A stretch of 64,000 nucleotides of DNA. Origin: an uncultured Methanomicrobiales archaeon. Lineage in GTDB: Archaea; Halobacteriota; Methanomicrobia; Methanomicrobiales; Methanospirillaceae. Below are positions 54,701 through 63,790 of the stretch, piece by piece. A program made the translations under genes and the position numbers. The stretch spans positions 26,609 through 90,608 of the forward strand of contig CASGHK010000043.1 in assembly GCA_949320185.1 (NCBI GenBank), in the 5' to 3' direction. The number at the start of each line of letters is the position of its first letter. Positions within the stretch are counted from its first letter, which is position 1. The notes under the pieces were generated by a model. That model did not search any database and was not told the DNA's origin. It saw nothing but the letters and a program-made list of their open reading frames with translations.

Positions 54701-55311
54701 ATCGTGACCATCGCCGTCACGATGTCGCAGTGGAGGTCGGCCCGCTCCGAGACGTCGGCGATCTCGGGGACGAGCTCGAGCGCCCGCCGGTGGTACCGGA
54801 TGTCGTGGGTCGTGATCCCCCAGGTGATCAGGGCGGGAACGATCTCGATCAATAGGGCGGAACGGTACTTCCGGAAGCTGATCTGGGAGAGGATCCCCAT
54901 CCCGCGCTCGATCAGCACCTGGCGCCGGTCCCTCACACCGGTGTCGACGAGGGTCTTGGAGACCTGCGAGAGGATCCGGGACTGGCTGCTCTTGCGGTCG
55001 AGCTGACCCGTCACATCCAGGATCGCATCGATCCAGCGCTCGTCCTGGTGGGAGAGGTAATGGTCCGTGAGTCGGACGACCAGACTCTCCACCTCCTCTC
55101 GGGGGAGCTCCTGCAGGAACCCGAGGTAGGCGGGCTCGTCCTGCTCGAGCGCCGCAGCGATCAGCGCACGGTTGATGATCTGGACCTGGGCGGCCCGATC
55201 CTTCCGTTTCGGAATGCGCTCGAGACCTCGGACAATATCGTCGATACTCGCGATATCGCGCGTATTTATTGCTTTTTCGAGCGGATCGACAAGATTCTGG
55301 GGGTTCTGCAT
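51742..55311 (-). CDS. 1189-residue helical-repeat protein of unknown function
   Basis: A very large soluble protein built almost wholly of amphipathic helices in units of about 35-45 residues resembling TPR/HEAT repeats. Examples are RRALELVPEIADVSERADLH, FLQRAIGLASSIEGQHNRSE, ERAYACLEQAISLLDGVEPD and EAFLARAIEVAKGIEDDDVR. The recurring pattern is A-x-x-(L/I)-A-x-x-I-x-(D/E)-x-x-x-R. There is no signal peptide, transmembrane helix or catalytic motif. It is probably a scaffold for a protein complex. It shares a transcript with acylphosphatase. I do not recognise homologues beyond the repeat type. Confidence 0.75.
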   Translation of the reverse strand: MQNPQNLVDPLEKAINTRDIASIDDIVRGLERIPKRKDRAAQVQIINRALIAAALEQDEPAYLGFLQELPREEVESLVVRLTDHYLSHQDERWIDAILDVTGQLDRKSSQSRILSQVSKTLVDTGVRDRRQVLIERGMGILSQISFRKYRSALLIEIVPALITWGITTHDIRYHRRALELVPEIADVSERADLHCDIVTAMVTIGIAERDLSIVYEAIRSASEIMQKLRRINCTLAIIDMTWRSPISRSISEIRTFMGAFTDLPEARQVEIFECLVQELLERMKDRSQLYSILLSLERDMPGSRRHLVVRLLKKAETTGDHWFIKKALEFNGRITDPEQIPIKEIIHSGILIAEKTRNPDFLVAVVPLVDRLYDRASATRTYLQFTNTLLRIGDFYDAIETHSRVDMTDPVHRHQTDEVSVRLLKEAILRDEIDLVDSRVLSLLGSEQAETAIYRAVYELCKEHPFADTVEHIGAIRALARLHPRADQLLLDSITILIEHGFLVEGDPGVLIDLAEGIAEVPIREGAIAYIIRNLTAIGVEKKSRDFLQRAIGLASSIEGQHNRSEALFAVIEAASLLAVKQSDLDLLRRMRTWSTSLLEREYATGAIGKIVHGMIRYALIEKAPFALDEARGLLDLVDDGPLKKQLTERVIEAYIRVGCLRLDESSNTYQSPDFVEEVRPFQQALQLIHEHTGQGQVSLKIAGAIDIVLQYAEKSSAVHFFVPLTLFSLEIENPLERDAMITRIAGGLREIVELLDSTDPYEVLAYLLMRLDQAETSTLIMDLACQLNQQIKDPYTRLSGMSTLADLFMRQGRREQADSLIDTILARLDSLSHQYQQVLILADIATLLVGVDAERAYACLEQAISLLDGVEPDRASFVRVQLVLSVVNLHGLNRSDEDLPRAMAIIEGIANPEDYIEALIAVSNMVRDNPGSCREILRLVSRSIEAIQSPYERGTALLNVIPIAEVCGEHSYVEAFLSEVERSMVRINIPFIVAVLKRALVQRLVAISQRRDSEAFLARAIEVAKGIEDDDVRHETLLRLNQDPQPTAVDGIYAMVLDAKQKIHSGEFSKGLVASIDRSLHTLPDRALQAKYYTELFVAARESGQENLGEKFLRSAINAAEIIRPLSRRVYVLGDMALKVFAAGDELRSSDIMDMAGEAATNIREFRQRDQIFDELAMVIKVMQELRV

Positions 55312-55643
55312 CTACCGACCTATCAATAACTTTATCTCTTTTTACTATATATCGTCTGGACACATAAACTTTATTTTTTGTTTTCTCGAAAAATAACGCC
55401 GAAAAGAGAGACATCTCTGAAATTCAGCGGAATTGCGGAAAAAGTTCCGATGCCCAGGACCGGACGGCGTTAAAATGCCCAGATATCTTCCCTTTTCCCT
55501 GCATGCACCCGAGGAAGACCGACAGATATATATCAATATTTCTCTCGTCAGCCTGTCCGGTACCGAGCGGTGGACCACGTGTCTCCCGCGAGCCGGCAGG
55601 GCGCCTCCGCACCCTTAAAGCGGAGAAGAGCATATCCGCTACC
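55312..55643. other. AT-rich divergent spacer
   Basis: This 332-base spacer separates the helical-repeat gene from the NDP-sugar gene. On the minus strand CGATATATAG (about 55343-55354) is a likely TATA element. On the plus strand CAGATATATATC (about 55521-55532) and CCTTAAAG (about 55613-55620) are candidates. A 6-bp inverted repeat AGCGGA/TCCGCT (55619-55640) lies directly before ATG 55644 and could hide or regulate the start. No other gene seen. Confidence 0.45.
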
Positions 55644-56822
55644 ATGAAGGTCTGCATCATGTGCGGAGGCGAAGGCACACGCCTCCGGCCCCTGACCTTT
55701 GAACGTCCGAAGCCCTGCATCCCGATCGTCAACCGCCCGTCGATCCAGCACCTCGTCGCCCACCTCTCGAACATGGGGTTCCACGAGATCGTGATCACCC
55801 TCGGGTACCTCGGCTCGGTGATCCGCGAGGCGCTCGGGGACGGGTCCCTCTTCGGGGTGGAGATCACCTACGTCCAGGAGGAGACGAAGATGGGGACGGC
55901 CGGTTCGGTCAAGAACGCCCAGGTCCACCTGGACGGCTCTCCCTTCCTCGTCGTCGGGGGCGACCACGTCACCGACCTCAACGTCCTGGAGTTCTATCGC
56001 GAGCACCAGCGCAACGACGGGATGGTCACGATCGGCCTGATCTCGATCGACGACCCGTCCGAGTATGGGATAGCCGAGCTCGACGCCAACTACGACATCC
56101 TGCGGTTCAAGGAGAAGCCGGCGCCGGGAGAGATCTTCAGCAACCTCGCGTCGACGGGTATGTATGTCTGCGACCCGGAGGTCTTCGACCACATCCCGGC
56201 AAACACGAAGTTCGACTTTGCGAAGGACCTCTTCCCAGCCCTGATGATAAAAGGGGAGCGGATCAAGGGCTGGCTTGCCCGGGGCAACTGGACCGATGTC
56301 GGCAGCCCCTCCTCCCTCAGAATGGCCGAGCGCTGGATGCTTCAGCGCATATCGGTCACGAACATCAGCGGCAACCTCTCGATGAAGGGCGCCCAGGTGC
56401 TCGGGCCGGTTCAGCTCGGGGACTCGATCTCGCTCGGCAACAACGCCCGGGTGATCGGGCCGGTGGCGATCGGTTCGGGGACGATCATCGAGGAGAACTC
56501 CCTGATCGGCCCGTACACCTCGATCGGCGAGAACTGTTCGATCAAGGCGAACTCCAAGATCTTCAGCTCGTCCCTCTACAACCGGATCGTGATCGGTCCG
56601 AACTGCACGGTCTCGGGCTCGATCATCGATAACGACACCGTGGTCCGTGAGGGGTGTTCGATCGAGAACGACACGGTGATCGGGCCCCGCTCCATGCTCC
56701 AGAGGGGGGTCGTGATCCACTCAAAGACCCGGCTCTGGCCGGAGGTGATCGTGCCGGAGGGGACGGTCGTAAAGGAGCACGTCCTGAACGAGGTCTTCGA
56801 CTGCCGCTGCGAGGGGTCCTGA
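55644..56822 (+). CDS. NDP-sugar pyrophosphorylase (mannose/glucose-1-phosphate type)
   Basis: A 392-residue sugar-1-phosphate nucleotidyltransferase. The N-terminal Rossmann-like catalytic domain (about residues 1-235) has MCGGEGTRLRPLTFERPKP, EETKMGTAGSVKNA and FLVVGGDHVTDLN. The C-terminal left-handed beta-helix (about 250-380) has hexapeptide turns such as VIGPVAIGSGTIIEENSLIG. This layout occurs in archaeal GDP-mannose and UDP-glucose/GlcNAc pyrophosphorylases, and sequence alone does not settle the sugar. ATG 55644 (MKVCIMCGGEG) is the family start; longer frames upstream are spurious. Confidence 0.88.
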   Translation: MKVCIMCGGEGTRLRPLTFERPKPCIPIVNRPSIQHLVAHLSNMGFHEIVITLGYLGSVIREALGDGSLFGVEITYVQEETKMGTAGSVKNAQVHLDGSPFLVVGGDHVTDLNVLEFYREHQRNDGMVTIGLISIDDPSEYGIAELDANYDILRFKEKPAPGEIFSNLASTGMYVCDPEVFDHIPANTKFDFAKDLFPALMIKGERIKGWLARGNWTDVGSPSSLRMAERWMLQRISVTNISGNLSMKGAQVLGPVQLGDSISLGNNARVIGPVAIGSGTIIEENSLIGPYTSIGENCSIKANSKIFSSSLYNRIVIGPNCTVSGSIIDNDTVVREGCSIENDTVIGPRSMLQRGVVIHSKTRLWPEVIVPEGTVVKEHVLNEVFDCRCEGS

Positions 56823-56843
56823 AAAAATGGTAGCCCCGGCTCC

Positions 56844-57632
56844 CTATACTCTTTTTACGAGCCGGTGCGTGAGGGCGACGAGCGGGTGGCGGGCGTAGTC
56901 GAGCACCTGGATATCGTCGAGGGAGTCCAGGTGCATCGAGCGGGCGGTGCGCTCCAGGCCGAGCTCGATGTCCGCGTCGATATCGATGATGTAGGCGTCG
57001 AGGTGCTCGATACCGAGCCTTTTTGCCGCGATCGCCCGGTGGTGACCGTCGACCAGCACGTTTCGGCCCGGCCGGTTCACGACGATCAGGGGCTCGGCGA
57101 GTCCCTTCCGGATCTCGTACATCCGGCCCTCGAGCTCATCCTCGTAGATCTTGGACTGGGTGGGCAAAAGGCTCGTGATCTCGACCGAACCCCGCCGGAG
57201 GGTCGGCTCGATCCCGTAGAGCTTCTTCAGGGTCGAGATGAAGTTGAAGACCTTTTCAGGCGAGACGTGCTCGATCTGCGAGCGGATCACGTCCGAGTTG
57301 GAGATGATCCCGACGAGCCGGTTCTTCTCGTTCACCACGGGGAGCTTCTGGATCCCCGAACGGAAGATCACCCGTGCTGCGTCCGAGATACTCATCTCGG
57401 GGCCGGCGACGATCAGGTGACTGGACATCACCTCGGTGACCGGGGTGGACGGGTGGGCGAAGAGGAGGTCGCGGGCGGCGATGTACCCGACCACCTCACC
57501 CGACCCGTCGACCACGGGGAAGCCGTCGTGGTGGGTGGTCTTGATCCGGTCGAAGACGTCCCGCACCGTCCCCGTGGCGTCCACCGTGACGACATCGTAG
57601 GTCATGTAGTCCTTGACCCGTTTCTTGTCCAC
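56844..57632 (-). CDS. tandem CBS-domain protein with ParB/sulfiredoxin-like domain
   Basis: A 262-residue protein. Two CBS domains (about residues 8-60 and 68-125, with HDGFPVVDGSGEVVGYIAARD and KLPVVNEKNRLVGIISNSDV) are followed by a ParB/sulfiredoxin-like domain with PLIVVNRPGRNVLVDGHHRAIAAKRLG (about residues 180-206, Asp-Gly-His-His-Arg motif). CBS pairs sense adenine nucleotides; the ParB-like fold can bind nucleotides or act on DNA or protein. GTG 57632 (VDKKRVKDYM) is the likely start. It is 20 bases downstream of the MutY-like gene on the same strand. Confidence 0.82.
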   Translation of the reverse strand: MDKKRVKDYMTYDVVTVDATGTVRDVFDRIKTTHHDGFPVVDGSGEVVGYIAARDLLFAHPSTPVTEVMSSHLIVAGPEMSISDAARVIFRSGIQKLPVVNEKNRLVGIISNSDVIRSQIEHVSPEKVFNFISTLKKLYGIEPTLRRGSVEITSLLPTQSKIYEDELEGRMYEIRKGLAEPLIVVNRPGRNVLVDGHHRAIAAKRLGIEHLDAYIIDIDADIELGLERTARSMHLDSLDDIQVLDYARHPLVALTHRLVKRV

Positions 57633-57652
57633 ACCATATCTACTGGGTGGAT

Positions 57653-58573
57653 CTACTTCAATTGATCGGTGCCCGGACCGTCCCGAATCCGGTAGAACAG
57701 CCCTTCTTCGGCGATAAATCCCTCTTCCGCCAGTCGCGCAAGGACCGGCTCGAGGCGGTCCGGCTCGGCCCCGACGGCGCCGGCAATCTCCCCGAGAGAG
57801 AGAGGGGCGGACCCGAGGAGCACGGCGAGGACCCGACCCCGGAGCTGGCGCCGGGAGCCCTCGAACCGGGCCTGGACGGCGTGGTGAGCCGAGCGCCGGT
57901 TCGGGTTCGGCAGGGTCTTCGCCAGATGGGTGCCGTAGTCCATCAGGGCCCAGTACCACTCCCGCGGGCGGGCGGTGTCGAGAGCCCGCCGGACGAGCGG
58001 GAGGAGCTCGGCGTCCCGCACCCCCTCGCGGTCCGGAAAGAAGCAGTGGAGAAAGACCCGCCGAACGTTGGTCTCGATCAAGACCTCGGGGCGGTTGAAA
58101 GCATAGACCGCTATGGCCGCGGCGGTGGCGGGACCGATGCCGGGAAGAGTGACCAGGACGGCAGGGTCGTCGGGGATTCGACCGTCGTGCTCGGCGACGA
58201 TCCGGGCGGCGGCCGATTGGAGAGCGAGCGCCCGCCGGTTGTACCCGAGCCCCTGCCAGGCCATCAGGACCTCGGAGGGCGAAGCAGCGGCCAGCGCCTC
58301 GACCGTGGGGAAGGCCTCGAGGAAGAGACCGTACCGGGGCCGGACGCGATCGACCTGGGTCTGCTGGAGCATCACCTCCGAGACGAGGATGCGATAGGGG
58401 TCGGTGGTCTCGCGCCAGGGCATCCGGCGCCCGAACGCCCGGTAGTGGTCGAGGACGAGGGCGCGAAAGCAGGCGACCACGGCATCGGTCGGGCCGTGGC
58501 GGGCGAGCGCTTCGGCGAACGCGTGTGCTCGCCCGGGCTCGTCTCCGGCGAGGAGCGGCGCCTGTCGGTCCAT
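57653..58573 (-). CDS. MutY-like HhH-GPD DNA glycosylase without iron-sulfur cluster
   Basis: A 306-residue HhH-GPD glycosylase of the A/G-specific adenine glycosylase family. It retains the catalytic Glu region SEVMLQQTQVDRV (Glu66), the hairpin-helix-hairpin LPGIGPATAAAIAVYAFN (about residues 143-160) and WYWALMDYGTHL. The usual catalytic Asp position in LDGNVxR/VDTHVxR is Glu167 here (IETNVRRVF), and the four C-terminal cluster cysteines are missing, replaced by RRSAHHAVQARFEGSRRQLRG. A group of annotated MutY proteins shares IETN and lacks the cluster, so this is a distinct clade. A C-terminal winged-helix-like tail follows. Confidence 0.83.
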   Translation of the reverse strand: MDRQAPLLAGDEPGRAHAFAEALARHGPTDAVVACFRALVLDHYRAFGRRMPWRETTDPYRILVSEVMLQQTQVDRVRPRYGLFLEAFPTVEALAAASPSEVLMAWQGLGYNRRALALQSAAARIVAEHDGRIPDDPAVLVTLPGIGPATAAAIAVYAFNRPEVLIETNVRRVFLHCFFPDREGVRDAELLPLVRRALDTARPREWYWALMDYGTHLAKTLPNPNRRSAHHAVQARFEGSRRQLRGRVLAVLLGSAPLSLGEIAGAVGAEPDRLEPVLARLAEEGFIAEEGLFYRIRDGPGTDQLK

Positions 58574-58643
58574 GACGAGAGGATTTCTCGGCGCAACAAA
58601 AAAAGCCTGCAGATATATACCCGTCCCGAACCCAGCTCTCGCC

Positions 58644-59549
58644 GTGCGGATCGGGTACCCCTGCATCAACCGGACGGCCGGCTGCAGCGCCGGCCGGACC
58701 TTCCGCCTCGCCTCGTACTCCCGGGACCGGCTTTATTCGACCGTGGAGGCGAACCTCGCCTGCCTCGATACGATCCTGGATTTCAACCGGGACCACGGCC
58801 TCCTCTTCTTCCGGATCAGTTCCGATTTAGTCCCGTTCGCCTCGCACCCGATCTGCTCGGACCCCTGGCAGGAGGCCTGCGGCCTCGGCTTCGCCCGCAT
58901 CGGCCGGCGGATTCGCGAGGAGGGGCACCGGGTCTCGATGCACCCCGACCAGTTTGTCCTGATCAACGCCCTCGACCCCGGGATCGTTGAACGCTCGGTC
59001 GCCGAGCTGGCGTACCACGCGGAGGTCCTCGACCTCTTCGGCCTCGACGCCACGGCAAAGGTCCAGGTGCACGTCGGCGGGGTCTACGGCGACCGGGAGG
59101 CGAGTACTCGCCGCTTCGTCGACGCGTACGGCCGACTCCCCGAGCCGGTCCGCCGCAGGCTGGTGATCGAGAACGACGACGGCCGATACACGACCGCGGA
59201 CTGCCTGGCGATCAGCGACGAGACGGGCGTTCCGGTCCTCTTCGACCGGTTCCACCACGACGTCTTCGGAGCCGGCGAGCCGGTGACCGACATCATCTCC
59301 CGGGTCGCGGCGACCTGGGGGCCTGGGGACGGGCCGCCGATGACCGACTTCTCGACCCAGGCGGAGGGGAGACGGCCGGGGGCCCACGCGGCATCGCTCG
59401 ACCGGGAGGCGTTCGTCAGGTTCCTCGCCGAGAGCCGCGGGTACGACCTCGACGTCATGCTCGAGATCAAGGACAAGGAGGTAAGCGCACTCCGCGCCCT
59501 GGAGGCTGCCCGGGCCGACCCCCGGCTGGTGACCGGCCCCGTACGCTAG
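58644..59549 (+). CDS. uvsE: UV damage endonuclease (UVDE/UvsE)
   Basis: A 301-residue TIM-barrel endonuclease that nicks DNA 5' of UV photoproducts and other lesions. It begins [20 protein letters not shown] and has the metal ligands in [15 protein letters not shown] (about residues 54-68), [12 protein letters not shown] (about 98-109), [20 protein letters not shown] and DRFHHD. GTG 58644 is the family start. It is divergent from the MutY-like gene, with a 70-base spacer containing GATATATACC as a TATA element for this gene. Confidence 0.9.
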   Translation: MRIGYPCINRTAGCSAGRTFRLASYSRDRLYSTVEANLACLDTILDFNRDHGLLFFRISSDLVPFASHPICSDPWQEACGLGFARIGRRIREEGHRVSMHPDQFVLINALDPGIVERSVAELAYHAEVLDLFGLDATAKVQVHVGGVYGDREASTRRFVDAYGRLPEPVRRRLVIENDDGRYTTADCLAISDETGVPVLFDRFHHDVFGAGEPVTDIISRVAATWGPGDGPPMTDFSTQAEGRRPGAHAASLDREAFVRFLAESRGYDLDVMLEIKDKEVSALRALEAARADPRLVTGPVR

Positions 59550-59595
59550 CCTCATATACCTTCCCACCCCATCTCCGGACCTGGTAGGAGGTCCC

Positions 59596-61701
59596 ATGAC
59601 CGACGACGCCCGGCCGGGCAACCGGCTGATCAACGAGAAGAGCCCATACCTGCTGGCGCACGCCCACCAGCCGGTCGACTGGTTTCCCTGGGGCGACGAG
59701 GCCTTCGACCGCGCCCGGGCGCGCGACTGCCCGGTCTTTCTCTCGATCGGGTACGCGACCTGTCACTGGTGCCACGTGATGGCGCGGGAGTCCTTCGAGG
59801 ATCCCGAGGTGGCGCGGCTCCTGAACGAGGCCTTCGTCTGCATCAAGGTGGACCGCGAGGAGCGGCCGGACGTGGACCAGCTCTACATGACGGTCTGCCA
59901 CCTGTTGACCGGCGGAGGGGGATGGCCCCTCACGGTGATCATGACACCGGACCGGCGGCCGTTCTTCGCCGGCACCTACTTCCCGAAGGAGAGCCGGCTC
60001 GGTGCCACCGGGTTGCTCGAGCTCGTGCCCCGTCTCGCCGAGATGTGGACCGAGCGGCGGTCCGCGCTCGACGAGGCGGCGGAGGAGATCATCGCGTCAC
60101 TCGCCCGCTCGGCCGAAGAACCGCCGGCGGGGGAGGTGGGACCAGAGGTGCTCCGGCCCGGTTTCGAAGGGCTCGCACTCCAGTTCGACTCCCTCCACGG
60201 CGGGTTCGGCAACGCCCCGAAGTTCCCGACGCCCCACCACCTCCTCTTCCTCCTCCGGTACTGGCACCGCACCGGCGAGGGGCACGCGCTCGAGATGGTG
60301 GAGCGGACCCTGGAGGCGATCCGGCGGGGAGGCGTCTTCGACCAGGTCGGCTACGGACTGCACCGCTACTCGACGGACGCCCGCTGGCTGGTCCCGCACT
60401 TCGAGAAGATGCTCTACGACCAGGCGCTCTATGTGCTCGCCGCAGTCGAGGCGTTCCAGGCGACCGGAAAGGCGACCTACCGGCGGACGGCCGAGGAGAC
60501 GCTCACCTACCTCCTCGGCGAGCTCCGGTCCCCCGAGGGGGCGTTCTTCTCGGCCCAGGACGCGGACTCGGAGGGCGAGGAGGGGAGGTTCTATCTCTGG
60601 ACGAAGGAGGAGCTCGACCGGGTCCTTTCGCCGGATGAGGCGGAGGTCTTCTTTCGCGTCTACCGGGTCAGGACCGGCGGAAACTTTGTCGACCCGTCCG
60701 AACCCGATCGGCGGGGCCTGAACGTGCTCCACCGGGTGGCGACCGTCGAGGAGGCGGCGGCGGGGCTGGGACGAACCGCGCGCGAGGTCCAGGTCCTCCT
60801 CGAGGCCGCGCGCGAACGGCTCTATGCCGCGCGGTCCCAGAGGGTACGGCCGGCGGTCGACGACAAGGTCCTCGCGAGCTGGAATGGCCTCGCCATCGCG
60901 GCCCTGGCGGCGGCCGGACGGGCCTTCGGCCACCGCCCCTACGTGGAAGTGGCTGAGCAGGCGCTCGATTTCGTCCTCAGCCGCCTCCGGACCCCGGACA
61001 ATCGCCTCCTCCACCGGTACCGCGACGGGGAGGCCGCGATCCCCGGCCTGGCGGAGGACTACGCCTACCTCGCCTGGGGCCTGCTCGAGGTCTACGCCGC
61101 GAGCTTCAACCCGGGCCGGCTCGCGACCGCGAAGTCGCTCGTCGACCGGATGCTCTCCGACTTCTGGGACGGGGAGCACGGCGGGCTCTTCTCGGCGGCC
61201 GCCGGCGCGACCGACCTCCTCGTCCGGCAGAAGGAGACCTTCGACGGGGCGTACCCCTCGGCGAACTCGGCCGCGTACCTCGTCCTGGTCCGGCTCGCCC
61301 GGTTGACCGGGGACCCGGTCTACGAGGAGCGGGCGGCGGCGGTGGCGCGTCTCTACTCGGGACCGCTCGCCACCTCCCCGACGCTCGCGACCCTCTTCCT
61401 CTCGGGGCTCGAGGAGGCCGCCGGCGCGTCGCAGGAGGTCGTGGTGGTGGGGGTACCGGGATCTGCCGACACGGAGGCGATGCTCGGCGGACTGCGGCGG
61501 GCCTACCTGCCGACGACGGCCATACTGCTCGTCCCGTCCGGGGAGAGAGGAGAACCGGTCCGCCGGCTCGCGCCATTCACGGCGGCGATGACGATGGTCG
61601 ACGGGTGGGCGACGGCATACGTCTGCGCCGGCCGGACCTGCGAACTGCCGGTGACGGACGTAACGGCGCTGCTGGAGCGCGTGGGCGGCCAGCCCTCGTG
61701 A
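59596..61701 (+). CDS. YyaL/SSP411-type thioredoxin-fold protein (DUF255)
   Basis: A 701-residue protein of the YyaL/spermatogenesis-associated protein 20 family. An N-terminal thioredoxin-like DUF255 domain (about residues 1-165) has [21 protein letters not shown] and the active-site motif [11 protein letters not shown] long alpha/alpha-barrel glycosidase-like domain (about 190-640, [28 protein letters not shown]) follows. It may be a redox chaperone or epimerase-like enzyme; no activity is firmly known. GGAGGT lies seven bases before ATG 59596. Confidence 0.88.
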   Translation: MTDDARPGNRLINEKSPYLLAHAHQPVDWFPWGDEAFDRARARDCPVFLSIGYATCHWCHVMARESFEDPEVARLLNEAFVCIKVDREERPDVDQLYMTVCHLLTGGGGWPLTVIMTPDRRPFFAGTYFPKESRLGATGLLELVPRLAEMWTERRSALDEAAEEIIASLARSAEEPPAGEVGPEVLRPGFEGLALQFDSLHGGFGNAPKFPTPHHLLFLLRYWHRTGEGHALEMVERTLEAIRRGGVFDQVGYGLHRYSTDARWLVPHFEKMLYDQALYVLAAVEAFQATGKATYRRTAEETLTYLLGELRSPEGAFFSAQDADSEGEEGRFYLWTKEELDRVLSPDEAEVFFRVYRVRTGGNFVDPSEPDRRGLNVLHRVATVEEAAAGLGRTAREVQVLLEAARERLYAARSQRVRPAVDDKVLASWNGLAIAALAAAGRAFGHRPYVEVAEQALDFVLSRLRTPDNRLLHRYRDGEAAIPGLAEDYAYLAWGLLEVYAASFNPGRLATAKSLVDRMLSDFWDGEHGGLFSAAAGATDLLVRQKETFDGAYPSANSAAYLVLVRLARLTGDPVYEERAAAVARLYSGPLATSPTLATLFLSGLEEAAGASQEVVVVGVPGSADTEAMLGGLRRAYLPTTAILLVPSGERGEPVRRLAPFTAAMTMVDGWATAYVCAGRTCELPVTDVTALLERVGGQPS

Positions 61702-61711
61702 CGGCCACGGG

Positions 61712-63190
61712 CTACGGCCTACGGAGAGCGTCGGCAGCGATCTCCTGGAGCCGGGTCCGGTCCACCTTGTTCGACGAGTTGAGCGGAAACTCGTCGACGA
61801 AGAAGAGGTGGCGGGGGACCTTGTACGACGGCAGGTGGGCGTTGCAGGCGGCGAAAAGACGCTGGCGCAGCTCCTCCGACGCCCCTGCCTCCGGCTGCAC
61901 CGCGGCCGTCACGGCCTCGCCCATGATCTCGTCGGGGAGCGCGAAGACCACGACGCTGAAGACGCCCGGCTGCGACAGGAGGAACTGCTCGACCTCGACC
62001 GGCGAGATCCGGTAGCCCCCGGACTTGATGATGTTCTTCTTCCGACCGGTCACGAAGATGTACCCGTCCTCGTCCACGGTCGCCATGTCTCCCGTGTAGA
62101 GCCGACCGTCCCGCAGCACCTCGGCCGTCCCCTCGGGGTCACGGTAGTACCCGGCCATGATGTTCTCGCCACGGGCCGTGATCTCCCCGACCTCGCCGGG
62201 CCGGACCGGGCGCCCGCCCTCGCCGACGACCTCGAGCCTGACACCGGAGATACCCCGCCCGATCGAGCCCATCTTTGCCGCCAGCTCCCCGGGTGGGAGG
62301 TACGAGAGGCGGGCGGTCGCCTCGGTCGCACCGTACATGACGTAGAACTCCTTGTCGGGGAAGGCATCGGTGATCTGCCGGATGTACCGATCGGCAAGGG
62401 CCCCGCCGGCCTGCGCGAAGTAGCGGAGGTGGGGGAATGTCTCGTCCAGGAACGGCGTCTTCTGGACCAGGATCTGGTACGTGCTCGGGACGCCCGCAAA
62501 ACCCGTGCACTCGTTGCGCTGGAGGTCGTGTATCACTGCCCCAAGGAAGATGTGGTTCGAGAGGACCACGCTCCCGCCGGCCCGGAGGTGGGTGTGGAGC
62601 AGGGATGCCCCGAAGCAGTAGAAGAACGGGAGGACGACCGCGATCCGGTCATGCGAGCCGAGGTGGAAGTACTCGATGATCGACGTGGTGTTCGCAACGA
62701 GGTTCCGGTGGGTCAGCATGACCCCCTTCTTCGAGCCGGTGCTCCCGGAGGTGAAGATGATCACGGCGAGGGCGTCGTCCGGAACCCCGGGGTCGACGCA
62801 TTCGCCTGACCACGTGCCGGCGCTCGGGAGCGGTGCCGGGACCGTCTCGAGCCCCGCCGGGACCCTCTGCCGGTGCCGCTCGTCGACGAAGACGGCCCGG
62901 ACCGAGCACGCGGAGACGACCTGTGCGAGTTGCTCTGGTGCTATACGTGTCTCGACCAGCAGGGCCACGTTTCCGCTCTGGACGATCGCGAGGTACGAGA
63001 CGATGAAGAAGAGACTGTTGTCGGCGAGCAGGAGGATCTCGTTTCCCGTGCCGTACCGGTCGAGGAGGTCCCGGGCGAGAGACTGGACCCGGTAATAGAG
63101 GTCCGCGTGGGAGAGACGCTCCGTCGCCGTGAAGATGGCATCCGCCGAGCTGTTCCGGTTCGGCTCGAGGAGAGACGTGGCGAAGTTCAT
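61712..63190 (-). CDS. AMP-forming acyl-CoA synthetase / acyl-ACP ligase-like protein
   Basis: A 492-residue ANL-superfamily adenylating enzyme. The ATP loop is IIFTSGSTGSKKGVMLTHRN (about residues 150-169), followed by YVMYGATEATARLSYLP, the YTGDMATVDEDGYIFVTGRKKNIIKSGG hinge region (about 380-400) and the C-terminal lysine in SSNKVDRTRLQ. It activates a carboxylic acid as acyl-AMP and loads it on CoA or a carrier protein. Holo-ACP synthase lies directly upstream on the same strand, separated by 222 non-coding bases with their own TATA-like element (GGTATTTACC). An acyl-carrier-based pathway is therefore suspected. Confidence 0.87.
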   Translation of the reverse strand: MNFATSLLEPNRNSSADAIFTATERLSHADLYYRVQSLARDLLDRYGTGNEILLLADNSLFFIVSYLAIVQSGNVALLVETRIAPEQLAQVVSACSVRAVFVDERHRQRVPAGLETVPAPLPSAGTWSGECVDPGVPDDALAVIIFTSGSTGSKKGVMLTHRNLVANTTSIIEYFHLGSHDRIAVVLPFFYCFGASLLHTHLRAGGSVVLSNHIFLGAVIHDLQRNECTGFAGVPSTYQILVQKTPFLDETFPHLRYFAQAGGALADRYIRQITDAFPDKEFYVMYGATEATARLSYLPPGELAAKMGSIGRGISGVRLEVVGEGGRPVRPGEVGEITARGENIMAGYYRDPEGTAEVLRDGRLYTGDMATVDEDGYIFVTGRKKNIIKSGGYRISPVEVEQFLLSQPGVFSVVVFALPDEIMGEAVTAAVQPEAGASEELRQRLFAACNAHLPSYKVPRHLFFVDEFPLNSSNKVDRTRLQEIAADALRRP

Positions 63191-63412
63191 GATGGACGTC
63201 TACGAGGTTCTTCTCAAAGGTAAATACCTATACGGTCGAAGGGCTCCGAACCGGGAATGTCGTTCATTTCCACAACCCTCTCGTCATCGCAGGAGGCGAT
63301 CGGCTGGAGAGGCGACCTTCGAGACCGGGGCCCCCCCGGGCGCTGAACCCGGACGCCCCGGCGAGATCCATCGGACCGGGCAGGAGCCGGGCGGGACCGA
63401 TTCGTGTCGGGA

Positions 63413-63784
63413 TCAGGTCTCTGCATCGTCGATGGCCAGCGCATACGCGATCGCCCACTCCCGGGTGTGGGAGAGGCTGATCCGGACCTGTACACGATCG
63501 GCGGGGAGCCCGATAACTCTGACAAACGGAGCGCCGTCGGGCCGTTTGAGGACCTCGACGGCCGGAATCGCAACCCCGATGATACCCAGGTCATAGAGGG
63601 CCTTGACGACCGCCTCTTTTCCAGCGAACCGGGCGGCGAACCGTTCGGCTGGACGCTGAGAGGCCAGGCTGTACCGGATCTCGCCAGAAGTGAAGACACG
63701 CTGGATGAGCGGATCGTTTCGTTCGACAAGGTCGGCAAAACGTGAGACCGACTCGATATCCGTTCCAATTCCGAACCGGGTCAT
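63413..63784 (-). CDS. acpS: holo-[acyl-carrier-protein] synthase
   Basis: A 123-residue phosphopantetheinyl transferase of the AcpS family, which attaches the 4'-phosphopantetheine arm of CoA to a serine of an acyl carrier protein. The magnesium-binding Asp lies in GIGTDIESVSRF (residues 5-16), the second motif is FAARFAGKEAVVKAL (about 48-62), and ISLSHTREWAIAYAL closes the domain. AcpS is unusual in methanogens, which make isoprenoid lipids and normally lack fatty-acid ACP. It begins six bases after the stop of the partial gene at the window edge. Confidence 0.9.
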   Translation of the reverse strand: MTRFGIGTDIESVSRFADLVERNDPLIQRVFTSGEIRYSLASQRPAERFAARFAGKEAVVKALYDLGIIGVAIPAVEVLKRPDGAPFVRVIGLPADRVQVRISLSHTREWAIAYALAIDDAET

Positions 63785-63790
63785 GGCGGA

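Noticed and set aside
52117..54855. 912-residue open frame on the plus strand
   Set aside because: It is exactly antisense to the helical-repeat gene, has the Asp/Arg/Glu/Leu-rich composition of an antisense frame in GC-rich DNA and no domain.
63191..63412. Possible acyl carrier protein gene between acpS and the ligase
   Set aside because: All minus-strand frames were read; none contains the D-S-L motif or helical pattern of a carrier protein, and the longest are short and Gly/Arg/Ser-rich.
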